A DNA stretch of 64,000 nucleotides from Actinorugispora endophytica (GCF_004363075.1 NZ_SNYN01000014.1:1-64000), one strand, 5' to 3'. Counted from the stretch's first letter, positions 1 through 8,146 are shown. The notes: generated by a model from the letters alone, not told the origin. Numbers and translations: made by a program.

Positions 1-103
1 TCTTGGGCTTTCTGCCCTTCCCGGCCCCGAAACGGGCAGAAAGCCCACGACCGTCAACAAAACCACCGGTGCCCGAATTCACCCCCGCGCCGGAGCCTCC
101 CTA
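1..103 (-). repeat. Dispersed palindromic 3'-end element, family P2, copy a (cut by window edge)
   Basis: Reading on the minus strand, the element starts at the TAG stop codon of the methyltransferase gene (101-103). It runs through a conserved flank of about 50 bp containing GAATTCGGGCACCGGTGG and enters a hairpin with 13-bp perfect arms at 5-17 and 34-46. The outer arm half, matching ACCGTCAAC at 51-59, lies outside the window. The same flank and hairpin recur at 15692-15802 and 47107-47253. It probably works as a transcription terminator. That it is a dispersed repeat is visible directly; its function is inferred. Confidence 0.75.
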
Positions 104-1258
104 GCCCGCGCGTTCCTTCCCGGGGTCGGGTACGAGGTCGAGGACGCGGTCGGGGGTGTCCGTCCACAGGTGCTGGCGGCCGTCGGGGGTGACGGTGAGG
201 CCGAACCGGTCGTGCGCGGGGCGTCCGATCCGCCGCCACCAGTCGTAGGCGGCGGCGAGCTCGTCGAAGAGCGCGCGCGGGCCGTGCTGGCGCACCCGGT
301 ACCTTCCCCGGGGCCGGGGGGTGATCCGCCATGACGCCCACGAGTCCGATCCGGGGTCCATCAGGTAGACGGTGAACCGGCCGTCGGCGGGCGCGCCGTC
401 GTGGACGACGGTCGCGAGCATGCCGGGAACGCGCAGGCCGATCGCGAAACCGGCGTCGAAGTCGGACACCGGCTCGTAGGGGTGCAGGTCGGTGGTGCTC
501 TCGGTGTGGTCGTGTCCGGGGAGGACGCGCTCCTCGACCGATCCGTGCGGGGTGCGCTCCGACCGGGTCCACATGAACCCGACGTCGCCGCCGAAGCGGC
601 CCGACGCGGTTCCGTCGTCGCGGACGTCCAGGCGCAGCAGGGTCCCGTTGTGGAACGCGGTGCCGAACGGGGTGACGATCCGTCCTCCCGGGCGGGTCTG
701 GGCCACCCACGCGTACGGCACGCGCCGCACCGCCGCGGTGGCGATCACCCGGTCGTAGGGGGCGTGGCCGGGCCAACCGGCCATCCCGTCGGCGGCCACC
801 ACGGCCGGGCGGAACCCCGCCCGGGCGAGCCGGGCGCGCGCGAGGCCGGCCAGGACCGGGTCGACCTCGACGGTGGTCACGTTCCCGTCACCGAGCCGGG
901 CCGCCAGCAGGGCGGCGTTCCAGCCGGTGCCGGTGCCGATCTCCAGCACGCGCATGCCCTCGGCGACGTCGAGCTCGTCGAGCATCAGCGCCACGATCGA
1001 CGGCATCGACGCTGACGAGGAGACGTATCCGACGCCGTCCGGCGCGCCGTCGTCGAGTTGGGTGACGACCGGGGCGTCGCGGTGGACGAGCCCGCTCCAC
1101 CGGCCGGGCTCCCGGGCGCGGTGGACCGGGCGGCGGTCGTCGTCCCAGACCAGGTCGGGGACGAAGGCGTCGCGGGGCACGCGCTCGAAGACGCTCCGCC
1201 ACTCCCCGGGCAGGCCGCCCGCCTCGACGAGCCGGGCGACCAGGTCGGCGTGTCCCAC
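101..1258 (-). CDS. PCMT-family O-methyltransferase with C-terminal extension (imiditide-type RiPP modification enzyme candidate)
   Basis: This 385-residue protein is related to protein-L-isoaspartate O-methyltransferase. It has the PCMT substrate-side Ser/Pro segment SSASMPSIV (about 80-90) and SAM motif I LEIGTGTGW (about 105-113). Repair PCMTs have about 210 residues; this one has about 150 extra C-terminal residues containing WWRRIGRPAHDRFGLTV, typical of PCMT homologues in actinobacterial RiPP clusters. Those enzymes methylate an Asp side chain of a precursor peptide, which then cyclises to aspartimide. The GTG start at 1258 directly follows the TAG stop of a 33-codon ORF, so the two are translationally coupled. 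No ATP-grasp, LanB or LanM enzyme is beside it in view, which fits a stand-alone imiditide-like system. A housekeeping repair enzyme is the alternative. Confidence 0.8.
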   Translation of the reverse strand: MGHADLVARLVEAGGLPGEWRSVFERVPRDAFVPDLVWDDDRRPVHRAREPGRWSGLVHRDAPVVTQLDDGAPDGVGYVSSSASMPSIVALMLDELDVAEGMRVLEIGTGTGWNAALLAARLGDGNVTTVEVDPVLAGLARARLARAGFRPAVVAADGMAGWPGHAPYDRVIATAAVRRVPYAWVAQTRPGGRIVTPFGTAFHNGTLLRLDVRDDGTASGRFGGDVGFMWTRSERTPHGSVEERVLPGHDHTESTTDLHPYEPVSDFDAGFAIGLRVPGMLATVVHDGAPADGRFTVYLMDPGSDSWASWRITPRPRGRYRVRQHGPRALFDELAAAYDWWRRIGRPAHDRFGLTVTPDGRQHLWTDTPDRVLDLVPDPGKERAG

Positions 1259-1360
1259 CTACCTGCCGCCGTCCTTCTTCGGCTCCGGCGGCGGAGGCGG
1301 CGGGACCGGCCTCTCGGGCTTGTGCCCGTCGTGGTTGGAGCTGTCCTCGTGCTTACCCAT
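1259..1360 (-). CDS. 33-residue Pro-rich peptide, candidate RiPP precursor
   Basis: This short ORF starts with ATG at 1360, four bases after a perfect GGAGGT ribosome-binding site (complement of 1365-1370). It ends with TAG immediately before the GTG of the methyltransferase. The peptide begins MGKHEDSSNHDGHK, has a central run of six prolines and ends PKKDGGR. It is highly charged and has no Cys. It holds two Asp-Gly dipeptides (D11-G12 and D30-G31), the sequence that most readily forms aspartimide. Strong RBS, perfect spacing and coupling to a PCMT with the RiPP-type extension support a modified peptide product. I have not matched it to a named precursor family, so its role is inference. 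Confidence 0.65.
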   Translation of the reverse strand: MGKHEDSSNHDGHKPERPVPPPPPPEPKKDGGR

Positions 1361-1464
1361 GGGGACCTCCTCGGAATTCTCCGGAATCGTAGCCGGTCAG
1401 GCGCGCTCCACCAGTGGGAACGGCCGACTCCGGCCAGAAGGGGCGATCCCGCTCCCCCTCGCCT

Positions 1465-1539
1465 TCCCTCGCCGATCTTGACCTTTTCGGGGTCTCGGAA
1501 GCGGTTGAGACCCCGAAAAGGTCAAGATCAGCGGAGGGA
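1465..1539. repeat. Dispersed inverted repeat, family P1, copy 1
   Basis: About 32-bp arms (1465-1496 and 1507-1539) pair around a 10-base loop GGAAGCGGTT. The arm core is GATCTTGACCTTTTCGGGGT. Copies with the same arm core and recognisably the same loop sequence lie at 40123-40198 and 42891-42946. The retained loop shows that this is a dispersed repeat and not merely an independent terminator. It sits in the 1361-1633 gap, between the peptide operon and the membrane protein gene that ends at 1634. Confidence 0.8.
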
Positions 1540-1633
1540 GAGCGGGCGGACCCCGGGAAGCGGGGGGCCGCCGGGGGCCGGACCCCCTTTTCGAGGTCCG
1601 GCCCCTGGTGCGTTCGTCAGGACGGGTCCCGGC

Positions 1634-2206
1634 TCAGTCCCGGTACAGGCGGGTCCGGCCGAGGTAGGTGTCGGGCGGCAGCGCCGCCGGGCGGCGGGCG
1701 TCGTAGCCGGTGCCCGGGAGCGAGCCGTCGCTCCTGGTGGGGCGGCGCTGGAGGCGCCGCCTGCCCGGGCGCGAGGACGCGCCCACGTTGCCGAGCAGCG
1801 ACAGGACGACGGAACCCACGGCCAGGTTGACCAGCGAGGTACCGATCGCGTCGGCGGGGGACGCCCCCCGCGTGAACGGGGTGATGGCGGCGACCACCGT
1901 CGCCAGGCCGACGATCCAGCCGAAGAAGGTCAGCGGACGGGGCGCGCTCAGCAGCAGAAGGTGCAGCAGGCCGGTCGCGGACAGCGCCCCGAACGCGGCC
2001 AGCGCGGTGTGGGCGGCGGTCCCGGTGCCGCCGAAGCGCCCGGTCTCCTCCGGCGCCAGGACCGGGATGCCGAGAAGCCCTCGGATGATCAGCGTTCCGA
2101 CCAGGACGACGAGTGCCGCCACCACGGCCGTGGCCAGTCCACCGGCCCACAGCTTCGTCGGATCGGTTCGTCGTTTGCCCCCGACGTCGGGTCCATATTG
2201 GGCCAT
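1634..2206 (-). CDS. Four-helix membrane protein, DUF6069-like
   Basis: This 190-residue protein starts at ATG 2206, preceded by a G-rich stretch; an in-frame start 15 codons upstream is less likely because of its composition. After a polar N-terminus (MAQYGPDVGGKRR) there are four hydrophobic segments, roughly residues 20-42, 65-87, 92-112 and 118-140. A basic Arg/Pro-rich cytoplasmic tail of about 50 residues follows. The RPLTFFGWIVGLATVVAAITPF region and the topology resemble actinobacterial DUF6069 proteins, whose function is unknown. The long tail is additional to the core. No pathway can be assigned from context. Confidence 0.7.
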   Translation of the reverse strand: MAQYGPDVGGKRRTDPTKLWAGGLATAVVAALVVLVGTLIIRGLLGIPVLAPEETGRFGGTGTAAHTALAAFGALSATGLLHLLLLSAPRPLTFFGWIVGLATVVAAITPFTRGASPADAIGTSLVNLAVGSVVLSLLGNVGASSRPGRRRLQRRPTRSDGSLPGTGYDARRPAALPPDTYLGRTRLYRD

Positions 2207-2329
2207 GCCGTTACCCCCCGATACGGCGCCTATACGGTCGATTCCGCACATACCCCCTGGTCAGTGGGGGGTAACCCCGGATCGGGCAATGCTCGCCAGG
2301 GGAGAGTGTGGGAGGCGCGCCGCGCGTTT

Positions 2330-3643
2330 TCACACATGTGGACCGGAAATGTGGACGGACGCGGCGATGTCTGCGGCCAGGCCGGGCATGTCCTCGACGT
2401 CGAGGCCCGAGACGGTCACCCGAATCCCCGGGGGAGAGCCTGTCCGAAACCTGCCACCGGGGGTGACCGCCCAGCCGTCGGCGAGCAGCCGTGCCACGGC
2501 GGTGGCCTCCTCGGGCACCTCGACCCACACGTTCAGCCCCGACCGGCCGCGCCCGGTCAGGCCGTGCTCGCGCAGCGCCCCGATGAGGGCCGCGCGCCGT
2601 TCGGAGTAGTGCGCGTCCACCCGCGCGGGGTCCACGGCGCCCGCGCGCCACAGTTCGACGAAGGCCTCCTGCAGCACGTGGCTGACCCAGCCCGGACCCA
2701 GCCGGTGTCCGGCCCGCACCCGGTCCACGGTCACCGGGTCGCCGGTGAGCAGCGCCAGCCGCAGGTCGGGGCCGTAGCTCTTGGTCACCGAGCGGACCAC
2801 CGCCCAGTGCCCGGTCGCCCCGGCCAGGAACGCGAAGGGCCGGTCGACGAAGCCGAAGCCGTGGTCGTCCTCGATGGTGAGCACCCGGTCGTGCCCGGCG
2901 AGCGCGGCGCGCAGGGCGGCCGCGCGCCGGGCCGAGAGCACCGACCCCATCGGGTTCTGCGCCCGGTTGGTGACGATGACCGCGCGGGCCCCCGACCGCA
3001 GGGCCCCGGCCAGGTCCTCGACCAGCATGCCCTCGTCGTCCACCCGGACGGGCAGCCGCCTGAGGCCGAGTGAGGCGACCAGGTCCAGTTCGCTGTGCCA
3101 GCCCGGGTCCTCCACCGCGACCGCGTCGCCGGGCCGCACCCCCGACCGCAGCAGCCGCTCGATCGCGTCCAGCGCCCCCGAGACCGCGGTGACCTCCTCG
3201 GCGGGGACGCCGTCGGACGCGAAGAGCTCACGCGCCACCGCCAGCAGCCGGGGGGAGAGCGCGGGGGCGTCGTAGAGGGGGTGCCGCCCGTTCCGGGCGG
3301 CGGCCACCGCGGCCAGCGCCGCGCCCAGGTCCGGCAGCAGCCGGGGGTCGGGGTTGCCGTTGGAGGCGTCGCGCGCGCCGGGCGGGACCGTCCGCACCCC
3401 CGGCTCGCGGGGGGCCTTCGCGGACTGGGCCCGGACCCGCGTGCCGCGCCGCCCCGCGGTCTCGACCAGGCCGCGGTCGCGCAGCAGCCGGTACGCGGTG
3501 GCCACGGTGCTGGCGTTGACGCCGAGCTCCCCGGCCAGGTCCCTGATCGGGGGCAGCGCGGCCCCCGGCCCCATGCCCCCGGTGATGATCGCCCGCTCGA
3601 CGTTGTCGGCTATCTCGTGCGATCCGCGCCCGGTGATGACCAT
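2330..3643 (-). CDS. MocR-family PLP-dependent transcriptional regulator
   Basis: This 437-residue protein has an N-terminal GntR winged helix-turn-helix (about 5-70; LAGELGVNASTVATAYRLL is the recognition region). The aminotransferase class I/II fold follows from about residue 110. The PLP Schiff-base lysine is in SVTKSYGPDLRLALLTGD (about K288). MocR regulators sense PLP or amino-compound ligands and often control a neighbouring transport or vitamin B6 gene. Here the gene is divergent from the HEPN gene and upstream of a DUF6069-like gene, so the target is unclear. The ATG at 3643 is well placed after a GC-poor spacer shared with the divergent gene. Confidence 0.9.
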   Translation of the reverse strand: MVITGRGSHEIADNVERAIITGGMGPGAALPPIRDLAGELGVNASTVATAYRLLRDRGLVETAGRRGTRVRAQSAKAPREPGVRTVPPGARDASNGNPDPRLLPDLGAALAAVAAARNGRHPLYDAPALSPRLLAVARELFASDGVPAEEVTAVSGALDAIERLLRSGVRPGDAVAVEDPGWHSELDLVASLGLRRLPVRVDDEGMLVEDLAGALRSGARAVIVTNRAQNPMGSVLSARRAAALRAALAGHDRVLTIEDDHGFGFVDRPFAFLAGATGHWAVVRSVTKSYGPDLRLALLTGDPVTVDRVRAGHRLGPGWVSHVLQEAFVELWRAGAVDPARVDAHYSERRAALIGALREHGLTGRGRSGLNVWVEVPEEATAVARLLADGWAVTPGGRFRTGSPPGIRVTVSGLDVEDMPGLAADIAASVHISGPHV

Positions 3644-3738
3644 GCCCCCATTGTGCAGGAGCGGGTGGCGCGCTCCGCGAGGGTGTGCTTTCCAGAAGGA
3701 TTATCACGAAGAGTGGCGGATGCGATACTTTGTGGCGC

Positions 3739-4320
3739 ATGTCGTCGAACGCACTGACGACGTGGCGGAAAGACCGCCACTCCCGAATTGATCGACTTCT
3801 CACCCTGCACGCCCGAGTTCGTGGCCCAGGCGAGGAAATCGAGGAGTTGAACCACGCTGTCGTCCTCAGGCTCGCAAGCGAGTTCCAGGGGTTCAGCAGA
3901 CAGTTGCACACCGAATCCCTGGACTTCCTCAAAGGGAGACTCCTGCCCGGACAGCCGCAGTTCTGGACCTATCTCCTGGTTCCTTACACCAAGGCGAGCA
4001 TCCTGAACACGGGCAACGCCACGGCGAAAGCACTGGCCGAGGACTTCGGCCTGTTCGGTGTCCTGCTCTGGGAGAAACTGAGGCAGACCTATCCTGGTCA
4101 AGTGGATGCCTGGCGTCGAGAGCTGAACTGGCTCAACAAGGCGCGTAACGCGCTGGCGCATGAGGACTACAACCAGTTGGTGAAACTCACTGCGGACAGC
4201 GTGTCGATCGACGACGCGCGAGCGCGGAAGTGGAAGACAGTTCTGGATGAACTCACTGAGGGTATTGACCGGATCGTAGGAGACCACTTCGGAATCGTGT
4301 TCGGAGTGCGGCCTTGGTAG
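3739..4320 (+). CDS. HEPN-domain protein (candidate RNase or effector)
   Basis: This 193-residue protein starts at ATG 3739 (MSSNALTTWRKDR). A start 18 codons upstream is possible but gives an unlikely N-terminus. It is mostly helical. Near the C-terminus it has LNKARNALAHEDY, which contains the HEPN RNase-type motif R-x4-H with a polar residue after Arg (R-N-A-L-A-H). HEPN proteins often act as toxins or abortive-infection RNases, or as partners of nucleotidyltransferases. The coding sequence is visibly poorer in GC than its neighbours, which suggests acquisition. A 64-codon gene follows 8 bases downstream with its own strong ribosome-binding site. Target and activity are unknown; a catalytically inactive structural HEPN is possible. 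Confidence 0.65.
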   Translation: MSSNALTTWRKDRHSRIDRLLTLHARVRGPGEEIEELNHAVVLRLASEFQGFSRQLHTESLDFLKGRLLPGQPQFWTYLLVPYTKASILNTGNATAKALAEDFGLFGVLLWEKLRQTYPGQVDAWRRELNWLNKARNALAHEDYNQLVKLTADSVSIDDARARKWKTVLDELTEGIDRIVGDHFGIVFGVRPW

Positions 4321-4328
4321 GAGGATTG

Positions 4329-4523
4329 ATGGACAGCGCTCCCGAGATCGCGGACAGGGTTCGGGTTCCATGGGGTGTCGACCACGTGGAAGGCGTGGTT
4401 ACCGAGATGATCGGGATGCCACGGGAACCATGGGCGCAGGTCGAGATCCTGCTTGAGGGGATGGAGGAGCCGATGTACATCAACTTCCCCATCTCCATGA
4501 TCGAACCGGCCCAGGCCGCCTGA
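4329..4523 (+). CDS. 64-residue partner of the HEPN protein
   Basis: The start is ATG 4329, because AGGAGG lies at the right distance just upstream and overlaps the end of the HEPN gene. A TTG at 4314 is in frame but less likely. The small protein begins MDSAPEIADRVRV and has alternating hydrophobic and charged residues that suggest a compact beta-rich fold (VEGVVTEMIG, WAQVEILLEG, MYINFPISMI). I do not recognise a family. Tight linkage, shared orientation and a similar lower GC content suggest a two-gene module, for example an effector with a neutralising or accessory partner. The function is not established. Confidence 0.6.
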   Translation: MDSAPEIADRVRVPWGVDHVEGVVTEMIGMPREPWAQVEILLEGMEEPMYINFPISMIEPAQAA

Positions 4524-4534
4524 CGCCCCTTTCC

Positions 4535-5395
4535 TCAGTTCACCCGGGACCTCAGGGCCTGGCCGGCCCTCTTGGCGGCGAGGCGCCGGGTGATCCTGCC
4601 CTGGCGGTCGCTCGGAACCACCAGCGGGGTCCCGGTCTCGGGGTCGGGGATGACCCGGCAGGGCAGGCCGAAGACCTCCTCCACCAGTTCGGCGGTGACG
4701 ATCTCGTCGGGGTCGCCCTCGGCCACCACCGCGCCGTCCTTCATCGCGATCAGGTGCGTGGCGTACCGGCACGCGTGGTTCAGGTCGTGCAGCACCGCCA
4801 CCAGGGTGTGCCCGCGCTCGTGGTGCAGCTCGGCGCACAGGTCCAGCATGTCCATCTGGTGGGCGATGTCCAGGAAGGTGGTCGGCTCGTCCAGCAGCAG
4901 CAGCGGGGTCTGCTGCGCGAGCACCATCGCCAGCCACACGCGCTGGCGCTGGCCGCCGGAGAGCTCGTCCACCATCCGCCCGGACAGCTCCGACACCCGG
5001 GTGGACTCCATCGCCTCGGCGATGATCCGCTCGTCGGCGCGCGACCACTGCTTCAGGAACTTCTGGTGCGGGTACCGCCCCCGGGCCACCAGGTCGGCCA
5101 CGGTGATGCCGTCGGGCGCGATCGAGGACTGCGGCAGCAGCCCCAGCCGCCGCGCGACCTCCTTGGACGGGTACGAGCTGATCAGCCGCCCGTCCAGGTG
5201 CACCGCCCCGGCGGAGGGCTTGAGCATCCGGGACAGCGCGCGCAGCAGCGTGGACTTGCCGCACGCGTTGGGTCCGACGATGACGGTGAAGGAGTTGTCC
5301 GGGACGGCGATCCCCAGGTTCCGGGAGATGACGCGCTGGTCGTAGGCCAGCGTCAGGTTCTCCCCCCGCAACCGCTCCTGATGGGGCTGGGACAT
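4535..5395 (-). CDS. Iron-siderophore ABC transporter ATP-binding protein (FecE/FepC type)
   Basis: This 286-residue protein starts at ATG 5395 (MSQPHQERLRGENLTLAY) behind an AGGAG ribosome-binding site. It shows Walker A GPNACGKSTLLRAL (about 40-53), the ABC signature LSGGQRQRVWLAM (about 145), Walker B LLLLDEPTTFLDIAHQ, and a late His switch in VLHDLNHA. These are typical of importers of iron chelates, haem or cobalamin; the iron box upstream of the operon points to iron-siderophore. It is the last gene of a permease-permease-ATPase operon, 22 bases after the second permease. No substrate-binding lipoprotein is encoded here, so the transporter must use one made elsewhere. Confidence 0.93.
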   Translation of the reverse strand: MSQPHQERLRGENLTLAYDQRVISRNLGIAVPDNSFTVIVGPNACGKSTLLRALSRMLKPSAGAVHLDGRLISSYPSKEVARRLGLLPQSSIAPDGITVADLVARGRYPHQKFLKQWSRADERIIAEAMESTRVSELSGRMVDELSGGQRQRVWLAMVLAQQTPLLLLDEPTTFLDIAHQMDMLDLCAELHHERGHTLVAVLHDLNHACRYATHLIAMKDGAVVAEGDPDEIVTAELVEEVFGLPCRVIPDPETGTPLVVPSDRQGRITRRLAAKRAGQALRSRVN

Positions 5396-5417
5396 GTCGT
5401 CTCCTCGTCGTTCTCCG

Positions 5418-6485
5418 TCAGGCACGGCCGCCCCGCCATTCCGAGTAGAGCAGCCAGACCAGATACGTTCCGCCGATGACCGCGGTGACCACGCCCACCG
5501 GGAGCTGGACGGGCGCCAGCAGCCGCATCGCCGCCAGGTCCGCGCACAGCATCAGCGCCGCGCCCATCAGGGCCGAGCCGAACAGGGTCGTGCCGTTGGC
5601 CCGGGTCAGCCGCCGGGCCAGTTGGGGCGCGGCCAGGGCGACGAAGGAGATCGGCCCCGACACCGCGATCGCGAGCCCGGTCAGCGCGCTGGCCGCGACC
5701 AGCGCCAGCACCTGGGTCCGCTGCGTGGACACGCCGAGCGCGTGCGCGATGTCGTCGCCCATCTCCATCAGCCGCAGCCGTCGGCCGAGCAGCAGGAGCA
5801 GCGGGACCAGCACCGCCGCGCCGGCGCCGACCGCGGCCACGTGCCCCCAGGTGCGGGCGTTGAGGCTGCCGATCAGCCAGACCTGCGCCGTGGACGCGTC
5901 GGTGAGTTCGGCGCGGGAGACGAGGTAGTGCGTCGCCGCCGACAGCATCGCGCTGACGCCGATGCCGACCAGGACCAGCCTGTACCCCTGCACGCCCCGC
6001 CGCAGGGCCAGCAGGTAGACGGCCCCGGCCGTGGCCACGCCGCCGACGACGGCGCCCAGGGACACCTGGAGCATGCCGCCGTTCAGGACCAGGATGGTCA
6101 GGACCGCGCCGGTGGACGCGCCCTGGGTGAAGCCGATGATGTCGGGGCTGCCGAGCGGGTTGCGCGACAGGCTCTGGAACACCGCGCCCGCCACGCCCAG
6201 CGCCGCGCCCGCCAGGATCGCGGTCAGGGCGCGGGGCAGGCGGACCCCCCGCACGAAGAACGTGTCGATCCGCTCGCCCCGGCCGAGCAGCGCGTCCAGC
6301 ACGGCGGGCGGCGGGATCCGGTAGTCGCCGACCATGAGGGCGGTCAGCAGGGCCGTCGCGATCAGGGCGGCCAGGGCGAGGCAGGAGCCGAAGAAGCGCG
6401 GGCGAAGCCGGAAGTCCAGGGGGCCGAGGCGGACCGCGCGGGCGGGGCGGGGCGCTCGGGCGGGGCGGGGGAGCGTCGCGGTCAC
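5418..6485 (-). CDS. FecCD-family iron-siderophore ABC permease
   Basis: This 355-residue permease starts at GTG 6485 (MTATLPRPARAPRP), overlapping the TGA of the preceding permease in a GTGA arrangement. It has about nine to ten membrane helices and the family landmarks RLPRALTAILAGAALGVAG, RNPLGSPDIIGFTQGAS and GPISFVALAAPQLARRL, the last being the loop that contacts the ATPase. A Pro/Arg-rich cytoplasmic N-terminus of about 35 residues precedes the first helix. It forms the membrane heterodimer with the 6482-7594 product. The reading frame stays open well upstream inside the other gene, but only the part from GTG 6485 carries permease homology. Confidence 0.92.
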   Translation of the reverse strand: MTATLPRPARAPRPARAVRLGPLDFRLRPRFFGSCLALAALIATALLTALMVGDYRIPPPAVLDALLGRGERIDTFFVRGVRLPRALTAILAGAALGVAGAVFQSLSRNPLGSPDIIGFTQGASTGAVLTILVLNGGMLQVSLGAVVGGVATAGAVYLLALRRGVQGYRLVLVGIGVSAMLSAATHYLVSRAELTDASTAQVWLIGSLNARTWGHVAAVGAGAAVLVPLLLLLGRRLRLMEMGDDIAHALGVSTQRTQVLALVAASALTGLAIAVSGPISFVALAAPQLARRLTRANGTTLFGSALMGAALMLCADLAAMRLLAPVQLPVGVVTAVIGGTYLVWLLYSEWRGGRA

Positions 6486-7594
6486 GGCTGGGCCGCCCTC
6501 GTGCGCCGGACCAGGGCGATGAAGACCGGGGCGCCCACGAACGCGGTGATGATGCCGACCTCCAGTTCGCCGCTGGGCAGCACCACGCGGCCCAGGGTGT
6601 CCGCGCCCACCAGCAGGACCGCCGCCAGCACCGCCGAGTAGGGCAGCACCCAGCGCTGGTCCGGGCCGGTGACCAGGCGCGCGACGTGCGGCACGGCCAG
6701 GCCCACGAAGGCGATCGGCCCGGCGGCGGCGGTGGCCGCCCCGCAGAGCAGGACGACGGCGAGCGCGGTGAGCAGCCGGATCCGGTTGATGTTCGCGCCG
6801 AGCGCGGCGGCGAGGTCCTCGCCCAGGGCGACCGCGTTCAGCGCCGGGCCGAGGAACAGCGAGACCGCGATCCCGGCCAGCAGGAACGGGGCGACCTGGG
6901 CGAGGACCTCCAGGTCGCGCCCTGCCAGGGACCCCACCTGCCAGAACCGGAGCTCGTCGAAGACGAACTCGTTGACGGTGATGACGGCGTTGACGAGGCC
7001 CAGCAGCACCGCGCCGACGGCGGTCCCGGCCAGGGCCAGGCGCACCGGGGTCGCGCCGGTGCGCCCCCGGGTCCCCAGGAAGTAGACCAGCGCGGCGGTG
7101 AGCGCGGCGCCGGCGAAGGAGAACCAGACGTAGACGCCGGGGTCGGTCAGGCCGAAGACGAAGACCGCCGCCACCACGGCGGCGGTGGCGCCCATGTTGA
7201 CGCCGAGCAGGCCGGGGTCGGCGAGCGGGTTGCGCACCAGGGCCTGCATGAGCGCCCCGGCCAGGCCCAGCGCCGCGCCGACCGCGACGCCCAGGACGGT
7301 GCGGGGCACCCGAAGCTCCATGACGACGGTGTGGTCGTAGGAGCCGTCGAAGCGCCACAGGGCGTCCCACACGGTGCCGACGGGGATGGACGCGGCGCCG
7401 ACCGCCACGCTCAGCAGGGCCAGGAGCGCGAGGAGGCCGAGGGCCAGCAGCAGTCCGACGGCTCGCAGCGCGTGCGTCGTGGCCTTCGCGGTGGTGCGCC
7501 GGGCGAAGGCGGTCCGCGCGACGGAGGCGTCGTCCGTGTCGGAGAGGTCCGCGACGACCGAGGCCGGTCGCTCCAGGCTCACGGGGAGCCGCAC
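6482..7594 (-). CDS. FecCD-family iron-siderophore ABC permease
   Basis: This 370-residue protein is the first gene of the importer operon. A hydrophilic N-terminus of about 40 residues precedes the FecCD fold. The landmarks are LRVPRTVLGVAVGAALGLAG, RNPLADPGLLGVNMGAT and GPIAFVGLAVPHVARLV. Together with the GTGA-overlapping second permease it should form the transmembrane channel for a ferric siderophore. The iron box at 7663-7681 lies about 70 bases before the start, so transcription is very likely repressed by an IdeR/DmdR-type regulator when iron is plentiful. Confidence 0.92.
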   Translation of the reverse strand: MRLPVSLERPASVVADLSDTDDASVARTAFARRTTAKATTHALRAVGLLLALGLLALLALLSVAVGAASIPVGTVWDALWRFDGSYDHTVVMELRVPRTVLGVAVGAALGLAGALMQALVRNPLADPGLLGVNMGATAAVVAAVFVFGLTDPGVYVWFSFAGAALTAALVYFLGTRGRTGATPVRLALAGTAVGAVLLGLVNAVITVNEFVFDELRFWQVGSLAGRDLEVLAQVAPFLLAGIAVSLFLGPALNAVALGEDLAAALGANINRIRLLTALAVVLLCGAATAAAGPIAFVGLAVPHVARLVTGPDQRWVLPYSAVLAAVLLVGADTLGRVVLPSGELEVGIITAFVGAPVFIALVRRTRAAQP

Positions 7595-7662
7595 CCGGGC
7601 ACCGGGGCGGGGTGCCGAAACCGCAGGGACAACACAGGCCTCCGTGGACGCGTCGTCAGAAC

Positions 7663-7681
7663 TTAGACAAGGCTAACCTAT
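7663..7681 (-). promoter_or_regulatory. Iron box (IdeR/DmdR-type operator)
   Basis: TTAGACAAGGCTAACCTAT (plus strand) closely matches the actinobacterial iron-box consensus TTAGGTTAGGCTAACCTAA, with a well conserved right half. It lies upstream of the FecCD-FecE operon, the expected place for an iron-dependent repressor. No gene runs rightwards from it, so it should serve only the minus-strand operon. Confidence 0.85.
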
Positions 7682-7753
7682 GTCCCATGCGGCCTGAAGG
7701 GGAGGGGAGTGTGCGGTACGTCGCCGACGCGCGCGGGGCCTCCCCGGAGGTGC

Positions 7754-8032
7754 TCACGAGGGTTCGGCGTCGTGCGCCCCGCCCGCCCGCCGGTGCCCTT
7801 TGCGCCGCGACCGGGAGGCCGCGTGGTGCAGGTGGTGCAGCCACCAGGCCCCGGCGCACACGACCGCGCTGACCCCGGTGAGCACCCACGACGCCGTGGT
7901 CCCGCCCGTCATGGTGTTCACCAGGAGCGACCCGAGGGTGAGGGCGGTGGCGACGACCGGCAGCGCCAGCCGCAGCAGTGGCCCGAGGGAGCGCTTGCGC
8001 CGTGGGGGGCGAGAAGGGTTGCGACGTTTCAT
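7754..8032 (-). CDS. Small two-helix membrane protein
   Basis: This 92-residue protein starts at ATG 8032 (MKRRNPSRPPRRKR). A very basic N-terminus is followed by two membrane segments (about 19-41 and 47-66) and a His/Arg-rich tail with WWLHHLHHAASRSRRK. I do not recognise a family. Its start lacks a clear ribosome-binding site. The gene ends about 70 bases before the iron box, so it reads towards the siderophore operon without belonging to it. Confidence 0.55.
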   Translation of the reverse strand: MKRRNPSRPPRRKRSLGPLLRLALPVVATALTLGSLLVNTMTGGTTASWVLTGVSAVVCAGAWWLHHLHHAASRSRRKGHRRAGGAHDAEPS

Positions 8033-8146
8033 GATGGTTCGCACTGTAGGGGATCGGGGGTCGGCGTGGTGCTGGAAAAGGGGGGAATGGGGGAGGCTCC
8101 GGCGCGGGGTCCGAGGGTCGGTCCCGCCCCCGCTCGGAATGATCAC

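Noticed and set aside
1465..1539. CRISPR array formed by the recurring palindromes
   Set aside because: Copies are kilobases apart with no regular spacers and no cas genes.
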